The notes: generated from the letters alone by a model not told the origin. Positions 9,601 to 21,825 are shown, numbered from the stretch's first letter. The stretch: DNA of 64,000 nucleotides from Luzula sylvatica (GCA_946800325.1 OX326959.1:9444501-9508500), one strand, 5' to 3'. Translations and numbers: made by a program.

Positions 9601-12390
9601 AACCTAGAAGTTGATTGCTTCCTTTGGCATTGCCGTCTTGGCCATATGAATGAGATACGCGAATCTAGATTCCATATGATGGATTGCTAGAATCATTCGA
9701 ATTAGATCCGATTGATTAATGCGATACTTATTTATTAGGCAAAACGACAAAGGGCATCATTCTCAAAAGGTTGGAGAAAGATCCAACAAATTATTGGAAA
9801 TTACATTTAGATGTAATGTTCCGATAAGTTCCAAGGCAAGAGGAGGCTATCGATATTTTGTTACGTTTACGGACGGTTAAAGTAGATACGGTAATATCTG
9901 TTTAATGCGTGCCGAAGCTGATACTTTTGAAAGGTTCAATGAGTTTCAAAACGAAATACAAAATCGACTTAGCAAGAAAATCAAAGCCCTTTGATAGGAT
10001 CGAGGAGGCAAGTATTTGAGCTACGCAATTCGATAGGATCGAAGATGCGATATTTGAGTTATAAATATTGATTATCATTCATGATTGTGAAATCGTTTCA
10101 CAATTATTTTCATTTCGGAACATTGAGATGTGTCCAAAAAGAGGAAATGAACGCATGTTAAACATGGTTCGATAAATGATAAGTCAATAGGATCTCCCAA
10201 AAATATTTTGGGGATACGCCCTTGAGACAACGGCACTAATGAATGGTTGCATATAAGATATGGACCATAAACCTTCTAATCGGTTTAAAAGGCGCCATAT
10301 TAGATATGGATCGGAATGGTTCCGAAGTTGCCATTTGTACAGATTTGTGGATGTGAGTATATTTCGAAATTTGTTTCGGTTAAACTCAATCCCAAATCTG
10401 AAAATTGTTCGTTTATGACATATATTCTTAAGGAAACTAAAAGGTATTAGTTCTAACGTCCCGACGAAAATAAGATTTTCGTGGCTCGAAGAGATGCCTT
10501 CTTGGAGGAGGACTAGATGCGCACAAGTTGGGAACTTGATGTCGCTTATCTCTATGCGGGCTAGTGGGAGTAGAATAAATCTCGCAAGAGTTCGAGATGT
10601 CAAAATGAACATTGTACCGATGAATGTTGACACGACTTCATCAAGAGTTGATGAATACGAGTCGAACACACAAATGAATTATTTGTAGATCAAGTAGGCT
10701 ATATCATAAGCTGGTAAATACGGATTTACCTTGGCTAATGATGATAAATCGAAATCATATGATGATTCGATATCCTACAGGGATGCTATGAAAGGTTGAT
10801 TCCACATGACATGATGTCATTCATTCTGAGATTCGATCTGTGTAAAATTATCAAGTTTAGAACTTGATTTCATTACTTTCCGGGTTAGACCCGTGAAAAG
10901 ACAATGGGTTTTCAAGAAGAGAACCGACACGGATAGGAATATGCATATATGCAAAGTGAGGCTTGTAGCGAAGAGTTTCAAGAATTTCATAGTCGGACTA
11001 TGAAGAAACGTTTTCGCATGTTGCCATGCTTTCAAATTCTCGAAATTCTGCTTGACATGGTCGCATATTATGACTATGTGATGTGGCAAAATGGATGTCA
11101 AAACCGAATTCCTTGACATAAATTTTATGAAAGGATGTGTACTGGACACAACCTAACGGTTTTGTCGATTCATAAGAATCGGGGATAAGATATGAACGCT
11201 TTAACGATCCATATGATGGATTAGAGAAAGCTTCTCGGAATTGGAATATTCGTTTTGATGAAGTTATAAACTGCTATAACATTGTCGGAACGAATGGAAA
11301 CTTTGTGTACACATGAAGGTTAGTGGGAGCCGCGTTATATTTCTTGTAACGACACAAAAATTTAGGCGAGACCGCTTATGAATTAAGCGTGAAGATCTAT
11401 ATGATAGATCTAAGAAGTTCCTCGTTCTATACTATAGCACGTATATCGACATATTGTTGACAAAGGTTTTCAGCATATAACTCCTAGGCGGAGTTAAATA
11501 CAGATGTCGAATGGCAGAAATTTTCTACGGCTCGATGTGAGACATCAAGCAGGGCGAAAATAAAAATATGATGCTTTACATTCGATGTGAGGATCTATTA
11601 TATCTGTCATGATATGTATGTGGCTATATGTCGTATAGATGAAGCGTCTAATTCACCGTCAATAAAATCCAAGGAATCACACGAGTTTGAATGTAATGCG
11701 ATTCCATGAGACTAACTCTTGTGAATGTATAATGGTTATACATATATATATACATAATGGTTATGTATATTTAAATTCATCGGGATTTGTATTGATAGCG
11801 GTGAATGTTATCCTTGAATACTTTACAAAAGAATTCAGGATTTTATTTTATCTATAATGGTGTGGAGGACGTGTTGGTTATAAGGAGTTATAACAACGAC
11901 AGTTTCCAAAGATTTAGCACGTCCAAATATGTAGCACGACTTTCGATCACAAAGTGTGTACATGATTTGATTAAACGAAAACATGGTTATGTGGAAAGGT
12001 TCCACATGACCAATAATGATTCTATTTACGGGGGCGAGTATATTGTGGTTATGAATCACAAAAGGAAGCGGTATGGATCAAGGATACATGACCAAACTCG
12101 AGTAGTCACGAGTTATCGGATTTATGGTTGTATATTGCATGACACGCAATAGTACAAGCCAAAAATGCCGAGGTCACAACCACTTCTAGCCAATACTCAG
12201 AAAATTTCATTGATCCATGAAATTTTATGAAATAATGTGATCGTAGGTATTGGAAATGTTCCAAACCTGATGTTGATTAACACTAACGGCAACGTGCGGA
12301 CCCGTTTACAAAACCGCTCTCTCTAGTCGCGCGTGACTGTCATGCGATGACTATGGGTATGGAGATACCTAGAGGAGGAAGAAGAGAGTA
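9601..12390 (+). pseudogene. Degenerate Copia pol: integrase, reverse transcriptase, RNase H remnants
   Basis: Recognisable pieces in several frames: LWHCRLGHMNEIR (GAG-pre-integrase zinc region) near 9625-9665; an integrase core with ARGGYRYFVTFTDG, stop, SRYGN, then EADTFERFNEFQNEI and DRGGKYLS near 9838-10020; a reverse-transcriptase N-terminal motif resembling QWVFKKRTDTDRNM then CKVRLVAKSF near 10895-10970; and the C-terminal signature DPFTKPLS near 12298-12325. Stops interrupt all of them, so no functional enzyme can be made. Integrase before RT separates this from Gypsy elements. Confidence 0.88.
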
Positions 12391-13557
12391 GAGTGTAGTT
12401 ATCTAATACGATAGTCCTCGCAGGTTGTGGGTATGGAGATACCCATAGGTAAACGTTGTATCACCCAAATACTTAATCCGTATGAATGCATCCCTTTTAA
12501 AAAATTTGTTTACTTAAATTAATATGCATTCACCTTATATGAAAACTGTGTGCGGGGTTGTGTAATATGATTACATGAACCTTGATTTGAACTTGTGTGG
12601 ACGTCGACATGGTTGAGGACCATGTGCAGCGAAACCGTCACACTTAAAGTTTCATTTCTAAACATCCCTAGTCGCGGGTCAGTTTGCTTAAGAGAGAAGC
12701 ATTTCTATTACAAGGGAATAGACTGAACGCGTACACTAGTACGTTAGCCGAGGAGATGATTATGTTTTGCTAATCATAGGACAAAGGTGTTTGTCGAATC
12801 GGGAACGTAGATATATGCTAGGTGACATATATTGGATATGACCGAAGCCGCGAGACCATGACATGGTTTAGTCATTATAGATGGACTCGCGACGAGTAGG
12901 GTATTAGGTTCTTCATACTTGAGGGGACCATTGATTGCGTTACGTGCGTAACACAATTCTTTGATATGATCTTACGCTCACCGTAACAGGGAGTTAAAAC
13001 GGTCATCATTGGGTATTGTCCGAAACACGGAATTCAATGTGAGTCTCCAAGATAGGAATTGTTTATTCCGAAAGGAAGAGATATCTCTTTGGCCACTCGA
13101 TGAATTGATTAACGAAAACTGTGGCCACAGTCAATGATATTAACGGTTAATATCGATTGAAATTTGTTAACTCAATTCGGACTCGAGGAATAAGTATAGT
13201 TAATCAAAATATAAGGATGACTATAACCATGCCTTTTGATTAACGGATATCGCTAACAAGAGAACTAATGACCGCTATTCGAGATAGGCACAATGATCAC
13301 AATCATTCTTCGTGTTAACATGGGTAGCCATGATGGAGTGACTAGATCCCGCTCATGGGCTTGTAGTGCTATGGAAACAGCCTACTGCCATCGTTAACCG
13401 AACCTACCTGGTCACACAACGAGTCGTACTAAGTCGGGCTTGATTATAAAATTGGCACATAAGATGTGCGTAGCTTGGTATTTGATACGCGAGCTATATT
13501 CTCTAAAATCGTGCATATTGGATATGCATGAGTACCTTTTAGGTAGATCTGAAATTG
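12391..13557 (+). other. Copia 3' untranslated region
   Basis: About 1.2 kb between the end of pol homology and the polypurine tract. No motif recognised. A short phrase GGGTATGGAGATACC is repeated near 12354 and 12427. Confidence 0.5.
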
Positions 13558-13567
13558 AGTGGGAGAC
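13558..13567 (+). other. Polypurine tract
   Basis: AGTGGGAGAC lies immediately before the 3' LTR, the typical plant Copia plus-strand primer context. Confidence 0.8.
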
Positions 13568-14630
13568 TGAAGGAAATACAGTTTCAGGATCAACCGTAAA
13601 AGTGTACACAAGGATAAACGAATGTAAGCGTACATTCGTGGTCATATCTTTCAGTAGGAAAATCCAATTTGAATGGTTCAAATTGGGTTAGATAGATAAT
13701 AAGATTATCTACAACCTTCATATAGAAATATATTTCATATGAACGAAGTATCAGTGTCGTTTCTATGAAATACCGAAAGGCTGCAACAGTATGACATACA
13801 GTTAGTAAAACAGTCATAACTTTTGCATACGAACTCCAATTGGGCCAGGATAAATTGGGTCGAGTAGATAATAAGAGTATCTACAACTTTCGTGTTGGGT
13901 GATTTTCTGTCAGAGGAATTTACCAATTTCGTATGGACAGAATACTGGACAGATACATGCAACTTTCTGTGTGAAAGAGTGTATATTGGATATACATGTC
14001 TTTTGGCCAATCCTAATCCTATATGATATAAATAGGATTTTTCTCTCTGATCTGGTGTAGTTCATTCAGTTAATTAATTCAGAATATTCCAGAGAATTGT
14101 GAGACAACTTTCTAGAGAGAGAAAGGGTATAAAGAGAGAGAAACCGTGAAAAGGTGTTTTCCGGTATAGAGAATCAATCAATCGAGCAAGTTCGCCGGTG
14201 CATCGTCTAGGCAGTTGCATCCGCGACCGACGTCTTACGAGTCAAGGTGGATACAAGTAGAGGAGCAACATCTGGGGCTCTTTCGGTTGTGATCGATTCG
14301 GAGGAACGAAATCTGCCGGAGACGGAAACGATCGAATCGAGTAACGGGCTGTGGAAGCATGCGGGCATGGAACGCACGAAGACAACCCGAGACGTGTCAA
14401 GACGGTGGGAGACGTGCGGTATGGGACGTACGGGCTAGTCACCAACGTGACACCGAAGGAAAAGAAGGATGCGAGCGATCAACCCGTCGTGCGTGATCAA
14501 TTTCACGCTGGTAATCGTCTATCCTACTTTGCATCGTACCCTCGAAGTAATGGCGTGATCTTGGATTTAGGGAACCGGACCGGGCCTTCATATCCGCTGC
14601 GCGGGCCCGGGGATGGGTGAATTCCCAACA
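13568..14630 (+). repeat. 3' LTR of the Copia element
   Basis: Same length as the 5' LTR. The six differences seen all fall in a 61-bp stretch (5' LTR positions 6354, 6370, 6371, 6378, 6397, 6414). Short ORFs inside both LTRs are not genes. Confidence 0.97.
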
Positions 14631-15129
14631 GAATGCTCCGGAACTCTCGAGTCAACCAAGCACCTTTTCCTAGAATGCCCTTTTACAACCGAGATTTGGA
14701 GGTTAATAGAGCCGAGAGCCAATTTTAATTTGGGCTCCTTAGTGGAGTTTTGGTGGCGGTTTCGTAGCGGTCAAAATTCGGTGGAAGCTAAAATTTGGGA
14801 TGGCAAATGGCTCGCTACAATTTGGACTTTATGGCGAGCGCAATAATCGAATTTTTCAAAGAAAAAGTCGAATGCATGCCTTGGTAGTAAAAAATGTCGA
14901 AGATCTACCGGGATTTTGGAAAGCACATTGTTAAAGATTTGATAGGATGGGAGTTTATATGTTTTTTTTTATTTTTCATAATTAGGGTATTTAAATGGCA
15001 CAAGGACATTTATAATTAACTAATGTAAATAGTGGACACTCTTTGTACTTCTTTTTTTTTATTTGGTTATAAAAATGATATGGATCGAGCGCGTATCGCG
15101 CTTGCCATTTCCTCAAAAAAAATAAATAA
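14631..15129 (+). mobile_element. LINE D: short 3' fragment of an L1-type LINE
   Basis: Continues from 6080-6087 across the Copia insertion. It encodes the zf-RVT tail (CSGTLESTKHLFLECPF, then WLATIWTLWRA), broken by a frameshift before NNRIFQ. A stem-loop AGCGCG-TAT-CGCGCT (15088-15102) precedes the A-rich tail (about 15114-15128). The TSD aatgatatttc follows at 15129-15139. It is the same family as LINE C, which has the same protein tail and the same hairpin type. Confidence 0.85.
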
Positions 15130-15287
15130 ATGATATTTCGTATTTAACGTTGTTGTTGAAATGAAAACACGATAAAAATAAATGCAAACATAGTTTTGTA
15201 TACATAGTTCCATATATGACAATATACATTGTTCAAAATTAACTAAAATAGATTATATATAATTTCATTTCACACCAGAATCACTTC

Positions 15288-15513
15288 GAGTCCCCTCGAG
15301 TCCCCGAAGTTTGTCTCACTGTCTTGTAGGAGGTTCGTAACCATGTTTTTTCCTTGAACCTGATATTGGATTTATCGAGCAATGGTTCGAAACCAAGCGA
15401 AGAAATTGAAGAGGCTATTCGTGTTTTAGAAGAAATCAACGAATCTGGACCTTCGGATCGTGATCCGAAGAGTAGGATTTGTTTGATTTTGGATATGCTG
15501 GATAAATAACCTC
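15288..15513 (+). pseudogene. Farnesyltransferase alpha-subunit 3' fragment (a)
   Basis: Aligns with the C-terminal exon at 36356-36782. It reads NHVFSLNLILDL, KPSEEIEEAI, LEEINESGPSDRD and SRICLILDMLDK. Stops occur early. A deletion of about 33 bp removes the terminal PFTA motif (PIRINYWAWRK), fusing the frame to a stop. It is non-functional, one of several copies in the window. Confidence 0.82.
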
Positions 15514-16860
15514 TCCTCTTAGATTTGTTGAAGTACTTTTTTATTTTATTTTAATTATGATGTATGTCTAATTGAAAATAAGCATGAACTACTTTTGAAA
15601 TGAGATAGCGAATAACTTAAGCATATGTGTCGCATGAATTGGGTTCTATATGATATGGCCATGATCACGAATTAAGTGTGATTGCTTTATTTGACAAACC
15701 TTGGAAATAAGATCACATTACCAATGACGGATGAAGTTGTTACATTACTTTTGTGAAACAATGATGACACATCTTAATCACAAAAAGTGCTTGTTAATTA
15801 AGATATTGGAGAAATAAAAAATATAATATAGCAATAACTGCAGGAAATATCGATTTATGTATGATAGGTGCCGCTAATTATATACTAATACTAAAATAGA
15901 GAGTTTTGGGTACTTTTGCAACTCCTCTCAAATTAGGGCAAGACACGTGTGTAGGCTAATGGAGTTAAACCATTCCTAAACTCTTGGAAGACATTCGTGT
16001 AATCTCACATTTTCCTCTTTGTAGTCCTCAAAACCTTACGTCTCCACCTTTGTTTATTGTAATGGGTTTTCTGGGATTTTATTATATCTTTCATTTTGTT
16101 AATAAAGATCTAATATTTCAGGAAGTGTCCTTTTTCTTTTTGTTTGGGTATTTCTTGTTAGGAAAAAAATATAGTTCTCTCTTTTAATAGAGATGTGTTG
16201 ACAATAAATAATGAATACATTAAATGTTAATTTATATTAAATGATAAAATAAGAGATGATATTGTTTGGATGATAAATCTGTTGCAAACTACATCAAACT
16301 ACGTCAGTAAAAAAAATATTTTGTCTTATTATATTTTATACATGATAAATCATATTTGTTTAAACAATTTTTTAGTTTATGATATTTTAGATTTAATCCG
16401 AATTATTAAAAAATAGCATTATTAATTTTTACCAAATAATATTAATTGTTCATATTTTTTTTTCATATTTTGTAGAATAAATAAATAATTGGTTGTTGGA
16501 TTTAACACATGTTGAACGACGTATGGGTGAAACGTTAAAAATGATTCATGTGCATCGTTTAACATATTTTGAGTGTTGGATTAATCTAGACAAATAAATT
16601 ATTTTCCAAATTAAAAAATTTGGATTTAATTGATAAACAAACTCATTAAAAATATTAAATACATCAACGATGTATGATATGGTGAACATGCAATTCACTC
16701 TTATCATATATATGATGATCCAATTCTTTTCGATAGTTTACTACTGATATTTAATGTAAATGCCAACATATCAATCGTGCTAGTGAATTGCAAAAAAAAT
16801 GTATATCACCACTCTTCTTGTTAAATGTTCGTGATATAGTTTGCATTTAAAACACAAACC
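15514..16860. other. Intergenic: FTA 3' flank copy and a diverged duplicate of 56840-57360
   Basis: About 15595-15840 matches the flank that follows other FTA fragments (26505-26710, 27715-27815, 30310-30560). About 16390-16860 resembles 56840-57360 (shared TTTAACACATGTT and CCAACATATCAATCG). No gene supported; the 67-residue ORF at 15984-16187 has no recognisable feature. Confidence 0.6.
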
Positions 16861-16875
16861 GAACCTTCAATATTT

Positions 16876-19800
16876 TTTTTTTTGAGGGAGCAACTCAAAA
16901 TTGTTGCTCGGATTTATATTAAAATGAATAAAATATTTACATATATGTGACTACAACCTTAAAAGGCTCTCTCTATCCTCTCTATCCTGACCTCTCCCCG
17001 GATCTCTTTCGTATTTCTAGCACCTATGATCCTTACCTAACTAACTAGGACTGTGTTACCCTACGTGGATCCAGGTGTTTGCCTCTGTTATGGCCAGTTG
17101 GAATGTGACCGAGGGTGTTGCTTTTTTCTGTGAGAAAATGGCCCAGTTTCTTCTTTTCCATATGTTCCATAGACAAGCCATAAAATGTTTGTCCCATTGC
17201 TGCCTCTTGGTCGATATGATCTTGCCTTTGTTTGATAGCCACATGTTAACTAAATCTTGTTCCAAGGATATTGGAATTCCTAAATTTGTCGCTAGTTTTT
17301 GCCATATTTGTTTGGCAAACTGGCAATTTATAAAAAGGTGAATAGCATTTTCTTGGACACTACATTCACAGTTTGGACATGTAGTTTGGTGTGGCCAACC
17401 CCTCTTGATTAAGTTGTCTGTTGTTAGTAACCTCTGGTTGAAGAGGAGCCATGCGAAAAATTTAATCTTGGAAGGTATCTTGATTTTCCATAAGTTTGCA
17501 TTCCATTTAATGATGAGACCTGGGTTCCGCCAAATCTTATATGCGGAAGCCGAGGTGAAGTTTCCATGAGCTGACCATTTCCATTTCCAGACATCATTTT
17601 CCAACTCAACGGAGATGTTATAGAAGGGTAGTAGTTTAAGTAGGTCCTTGATGAAATATGAGGAGTAGTTGTTGGGGATATTGTCCAGTTGGAGTGGGGA
17701 GTCTTTTTGGTAAATAGATTTGATGGTTTGAGCCCATAGTCCCTCCGGCTCGTTGTGTATTTTCCATAGCCATTTTAGTAGGAGAGAGTTATTGTGAGAT
17801 GGGAGGTTTATTATTCCCAGTCCTCCATTAATTTTGGGAAGGGTTACCTTATGCCAGTTGATTAGGCAGTGTCCACCCGAACATGATTCCTTTCCCCTCC
17901 ATAGGAAACTCTTCGAGGTTTTATCTATTTCCTGTACCAGCCATTTTGGAAGGGACATGGCTTGCATATAGTGTAGTGGTAAAGCCGTTAGTACTGATTT
18001 GACTAGAGTTAATCTTCCTCCTGGTGATAAGAGTTTACCTTTCCAGATAGCTAGCCTATTTCGGACTTTGTCTAGTAGCGGTTGGAATGTTATCTTCGTT
18101 GGTTTTCTCACAGAAAGTGGTAGGCCTAAATATTGGATGGGTAGGTTCTTTTTCTGGCATCCCAAAATGTCCTTTATCGTATCGTGGTATTGTTCCGGGA
18201 TTGCGATTGGTATAAAACTGGATTTGTTCCAATTTATTTGTAATCCCGAGATGGATGCAAAAAGTTTCAGAGCCAGTGCTAGTATTTTCATATTACGGGG
18301 GGATGCTTCCATAAAGATGAGCGTGTCATCTGCAAATTGTAGTGCCGTGGGAGCCCTTGTGATAGATGTGTCTAGCAGGGCATTAAGGTTTGTCAGTATG
18401 GGTTGAAGAGTATCTACTATTAGATTGAAGAGTAATGGCGATAGTGGATCTCCTTGTCTGAGCCCTTTTTTATGTGCCATTGGGGGGCCCTGTTGGCCAT
18501 TGACTTTTATAGTGGACGTGGAGGATTTTAGGATGGAGAGTATCCATAAGATCCAGTTATCCGGGAATCCTCTTGTGATTAGAATTTGTTGCAGGAAGTT
18601 CCATGAGACCGTGTCAAAAGCTTTTGTGAAATCCAATTTAATCATAATTGCGGGTATCTTTCTTTTGTGAAAGTTTGAGAGAATTTCCCGTGCGACCAGG
18701 AAAGTTTCGATGATAGACCTTTTCTTGATGAAAGCTGATTGTCTTTGATTGATTAGGGAGGGCATGAGGGGTTGGAGCCTTAATGCCATTGTTTTGGATA
18801 ATATCTTAATTATGGCCGTTATAATACTAATGGGTCTAAAATCTGTTAGAGTATGAGCACCCTGGATTTTCGGAATGAGTGTTATTTGTGCTTGATTGAT
18901 GGGTCTCAGATCTAGCGTATGTGCTTGGAAGCTCCAGATAAGTTCCATTATGTCCTCTTTTAGGACGTCCCAGTTTTTTTGGAAGAATTCTATGGGTAGG
19001 CCATCCACTCCCGAAGTTTTTCCTGTGGAGATATCCATGACCGAGGCTCTTATTTCATTTACTGTGAAGGGAGTCGATAAGCTTGTCATGTCTCTCAGGG
19101 CATGTGAATATATCCCCCTTATGTCATATCTAAGAGTTTCCTTGTGTTCCGTCCCTAGGATTGATTCGTAGTATTTCGTGAAAGCCCCGAGTATTTGGTC
19201 GGTCGACGTGAACTCTTCATCCATTACCCTTAATTTTGGAATATAATTTCCTTGTTTTTTAGATGATGCTATAGCGTGAAAGTAGGAAGTATTGTTATCC
19301 CCCAATTTTAGCCAATTACACGCCGATCTTAACTTCCATTTTTGCTCCAGGATGTTTGCCACTTGGCAAATTTCTTCCTTGAGGTTTATTCGTAATTTTC
19401 GTTCTTGGTCAGAGAGGATCCTAGTTTCCTCGGCTAGATCAAGTTGTGTGACGAGATATTTTGCCACCTCCAATTTCGGATTTAGATATCCGAATTTTCC
19501 GTTCGCCCACGAGCGTAGGGTTTTCTTTACGTTAAAGACCTTGGAGATGAATAGTTTAGCCTTGCAATTTCCGCGATAATTGGATTTCCAATTTTCTTTT
19601 ATTAGGTTTATTGCTTCAGCATGTTGTAACCAAAATGTCTCTATTTTGTTATTTGAGATTTTACCTTTTTTATTTTTATTATTGGTAATTTGGAGATAAA
19701 TGGGGGCATGGTCCGAAGTGGTTGATGGCAAATGAATGAGCGAAGAGTGTAAATTATGGTGGGTAAAATGTGTCGAAAGGAAAGCCCGGTCTATCCTTGA

Positions 19801-21825
19801 CATAGTAGGTTCCCTTCTCTTATTAGACCACGTATAGTTTCTTCCGGTTAGGTTTGTCTCAACCAAGAGTGTTTTATTGATAAAGTCGTTGAATAAATTT
19901 ATTTGATTAAGGTTTGGATTTTTAGAAGTAGAATCTATTGGTGACCGGTATAGGTTAAAATCACCAATGAGGATCCATGGCTTATTAACCGGATTCGCTT
20001 GGCTTAACTCGATTAAGAATTGACTTTTAAGAAGTGGATTGATGGGGCCATAGACGTTTGTAAGGGTAAAGTCGAATCCTTCCTTGGTGTTTAGGGTTAT
20101 CGTGATTGAATATTGTCCTATTTGTGAATTATTGCATGAATAATTGTCAGACCATGCGATTAATAAGCCCCCTTTTGATCCTTGTGCATCCTTTGCGATG
20201 AAATGTTTATAGCTTTTCGGGCATATTTTTTTAAAATCAAAAAAATTTGTGTCGTTCCATTTTGTTTCCTGGACACATAAAATGTCCCCTTTGGAGGCTC
20301 TAATGTTTTCTTTGACTACGTTGCATTTTTCAATGCTTCCAAGACCGCGAACGTTCCACGAGATAATCTTAAGTTCATTACAATCCATAAATGTAAAATA
20401 AAAAAGTTCCAAAAGCAACTAAATAAGTTGGAATAGTCCTAGTATTAAAGATACTAGTCCTCCTAATATTCCGCCTCCTCAAGGCCTTCTCCATAATCCA
20501 CAAGTTGCTCGTCATCATCATTTCCTTGGTTAAGCTCCAAATCCAAATCTAGAATTATTTTTTTATGTGAGTTAGATATAGAAATATTTGGAGTAGTATG
20601 TTGGTTTAAAGAGTTTTTACTAAAATCTTTTTTTTGGAGGAGCTCATTTTTAATCATAGAGATTGTCGGATTATTGGCGGTGGTATCAAAAATGATATTG
20701 GGGTCCTCTACCTTTGTTATTCCTAAACAAGTTGTAACCTTTTGAATGTCCTCTAGGTTTAGCCCCGTTCGGTTAATTTTTTCCTCTTGTAGGGATTCTA
20801 GGAGTCCTAGAGTTTTTAGTGATTTATGTGTTTTAATTGATCTATTAGTATTTTTTTGATTTTTTCCTGAGTTTGGCATTAGAATGGGCTCCTTATTTTT
20901 TGCTGTTGGGAGTTTTGATTTAACCGATTTAATTGAGGCCTTGATGGGGACCTTGACTACTTGTTTTAATTGATGGGGCTTAAAGATGGGCCGTGCCATC
21001 TTTGTTTTTTGTTTATTTTGAACTTTTATTCCTTTGGACCTATTGTTTTTTAATGACACCTCCTTTTCAAGTGGATGTGGGATCGGATTTTGAATATCCT
21101 CTTCTATCCATCCTAATAATGGAATAAAATTTTCCTTGGGCCTTTCTGAATTATCATTAGTGGGCCGGTATCCTATTGGGCTTATATTTATTGGATTTAA
21201 GAGATTCAGAGAGGGAGATAGAGGATTTTTACCATCATAAAGCGATGTCGATTCTTCTTCCTGCTGATCCTGGTCCATGTCCTTTGTCTCCTGATCCGAG
21301 ATGTTGGGGCTGGGCGGTGTATAGACCGGGTCTATCTGGCGCAAAGATAGGGGGCCATCAGTGCGCCCCTTCTCCTTTCCATTTGAATCACATGAGGACA
21401 TTCGAAGCTTCTTGCTGCAGCGATTTTGTCGTGCGTCTTCTTTGTCATTTGTGGGTTGTACTACGTCCTTCCTCTGTTCTCTGATATTCACCTGACGCCC
21501 TGCCTGAAAATCATGCGGATTCTGGCCATCTTGTTGAGCTGTCGCATGGATCGATTGTTGCTCATCCGTGTGGTCGTTGATGCCTCGATTGACAAGTAGG
21601 CTTTGGGGATCACGTTCCTCCGTCGGACTGTTGTACTTGAGACTCTCCCGGATCAGCGGTGGGATGTTGATTTGGAAGCGAGACGGCAGGAGCTCGCATA
21701 TGTTCCTCAACCATGCGGCGTCGACCGTTACTTGGTCTGAGTGGTTTCCTCCGAGTTGAGCTTCGTACGTCTCTCCGGCGGAGTCACTGGACCAATCTTC
21801 AGTAGCAATAGACTGGCGTTGCGGG
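16876..21825 (-). mobile_element. LINE B: nearly full-length L1-type LINE, 5'-truncated within ORF1
   Basis: Bounded by a perfect 15-bp TSD, gaaccttcaatattt, at 16861-16875 and 21826-21840. The poly(A) appears as a T-run next to the left TSD, and a stem-loop at 16888-16909 (arms GAGCAAC/GTTGCTC) precedes it. It carries an intact ORF2 and the 3' part of ORF1. At 4950 bp it misses the 5' UTR and the front of ORF1. Intact ORF2 and perfect TSDs indicate a recent insertion. Confidence 0.96.
17056..20418 (-). CDS. LINE B ORF2: endonuclease/reverse transcriptase, intact
   Basis: 1120 residues without interruption. The second Met (residue 11, MDCNELKIISWNVRG) is the more likely start, since endonuclease homology begins there. 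The APE-type endonuclease spans about 16-240: WNVRG 21-25, QETKW 50-54, GDFN 152-155 and SDHAPI 235-240 supply the expected catalytic Asn, Glu, Asp and His. Reverse transcriptase spans about 470-760: KLDFTKAFDTVSW with Asp 596, GLRQGDPLSPLLF near 652-664, and active site FADD 695-698. A zf-RVT domain lies near 960-1045 with CPNC at 1014-1017, His 1027-1028 region and Cys 1032. The enzyme nicks target DNA and primes cDNA synthesis from the element RNA. It lies 44 bp downstream of the ORF1 stop. All core motifs are present, so this could be an active source of enzyme in trans. Confidence 0.95.
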   Translation of the reverse strand: MLLELFYFTFMDCNELKIISWNVRGLGSIEKCNVVKENIRASKGDILCVQETKWNDTNFFDFKKICPKSYKHFIAKDAQGSKGGLLIAWSDNYSCNNSQIGQYSITITLNTKEGFDFTLTNVYGPINPLLKSQFLIELSQANPVNKPWILIGDFNLYRSPIDSTSKNPNLNQINLFNDFINKTLLVETNLTGRNYTWSNKRREPTMSRIDRAFLSTHFTHHNLHSSLIHLPSTTSDHAPIYLQITNNKNKKGKISNNKIETFWLQHAEAINLIKENWKSNYRGNCKAKLFISKVFNVKKTLRSWANGKFGYLNPKLEVAKYLVTQLDLAEETRILSDQERKLRINLKEEICQVANILEQKWKLRSACNWLKLGDNNTSYFHAIASSKKQGNYIPKLRVMDEEFTSTDQILGAFTKYYESILGTEHKETLRYDIRGIYSHALRDMTSLSTPFTVNEIRASVMDISTGKTSGVDGLPIEFFQKNWDVLKEDIMELIWSFQAHTLDLRPINQAQITLIPKIQGAHTLTDFRPISIITAIIKILSKTMALRLQPLMPSLINQRQSAFIKKRSIIETFLVAREILSNFHKRKIPAIMIKLDFTKAFDTVSWNFLQQILITRGFPDNWILWILSILKSSTSTIKVNGQQGPPMAHKKGLRQGDPLSPLLFNLIVDTLQPILTNLNALLDTSITRAPTALQFADDTLIFMEASPRNMKILALALKLFASISGLQINWNKSSFIPIAIPEQYHDTIKDILGCQKKNLPIQYLGLPLSVRKPTKITFQPLLDKVRNRLAIWKGKLLSPGGRLTLVKSVLTALPLHYMQAMSLPKWLVQEIDKTSKSFLWRGKESCSGGHCLINWHKVTLPKINGGLGIINLPSHNNSLLLKWLWKIHNEPEGLWAQTIKSIYQKDSPLQLDNIPNNYSSYFIKDLLKLLPFYNISVELENDVWKWKWSAHGNFTSASAYKIWRNPGLIIKWNANLWKIKIPSKIKFFAWLLFNQRLLTTDNLIKRGWPHQTTCPNCECSVQENAIHLFINCQFAKQIWQKLATNLGIPISLEQDLVNMWLSNKGKIISTKRQQWDKHFMACLWNIWKRRNWAIFSQKKATPSVTFQLAITEANTWIHVG

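Larger units (their letters stand above)
6088..14630 (+). mobile_element. Complete Ty1/Copia-type LTR retrotransposon, coding region degenerate
   Basis: 8543 bp with two 1063-bp LTRs beginning TG and ending CA, flanked by the 5-bp TSD GAATG (6083-6087 and 14631-14635). A primer-binding site for initiator tRNA-Met follows the 5' LTR and a purine-rich tract precedes the 3' LTR. Pol remnants run in the order integrase, reverse transcriptase, RNase H, which defines Copia. The internal frames are broken by many stops and frameshifts, yet I found only six differences between the LTRs. It inserted into LINE D. Confidence 0.97.

Noticed and set aside
14613..14846. 77-residue ORF treated as a gene
   Set aside because: Starts inside the 3' LTR and continues into the LINE D tail; a junction artefact.
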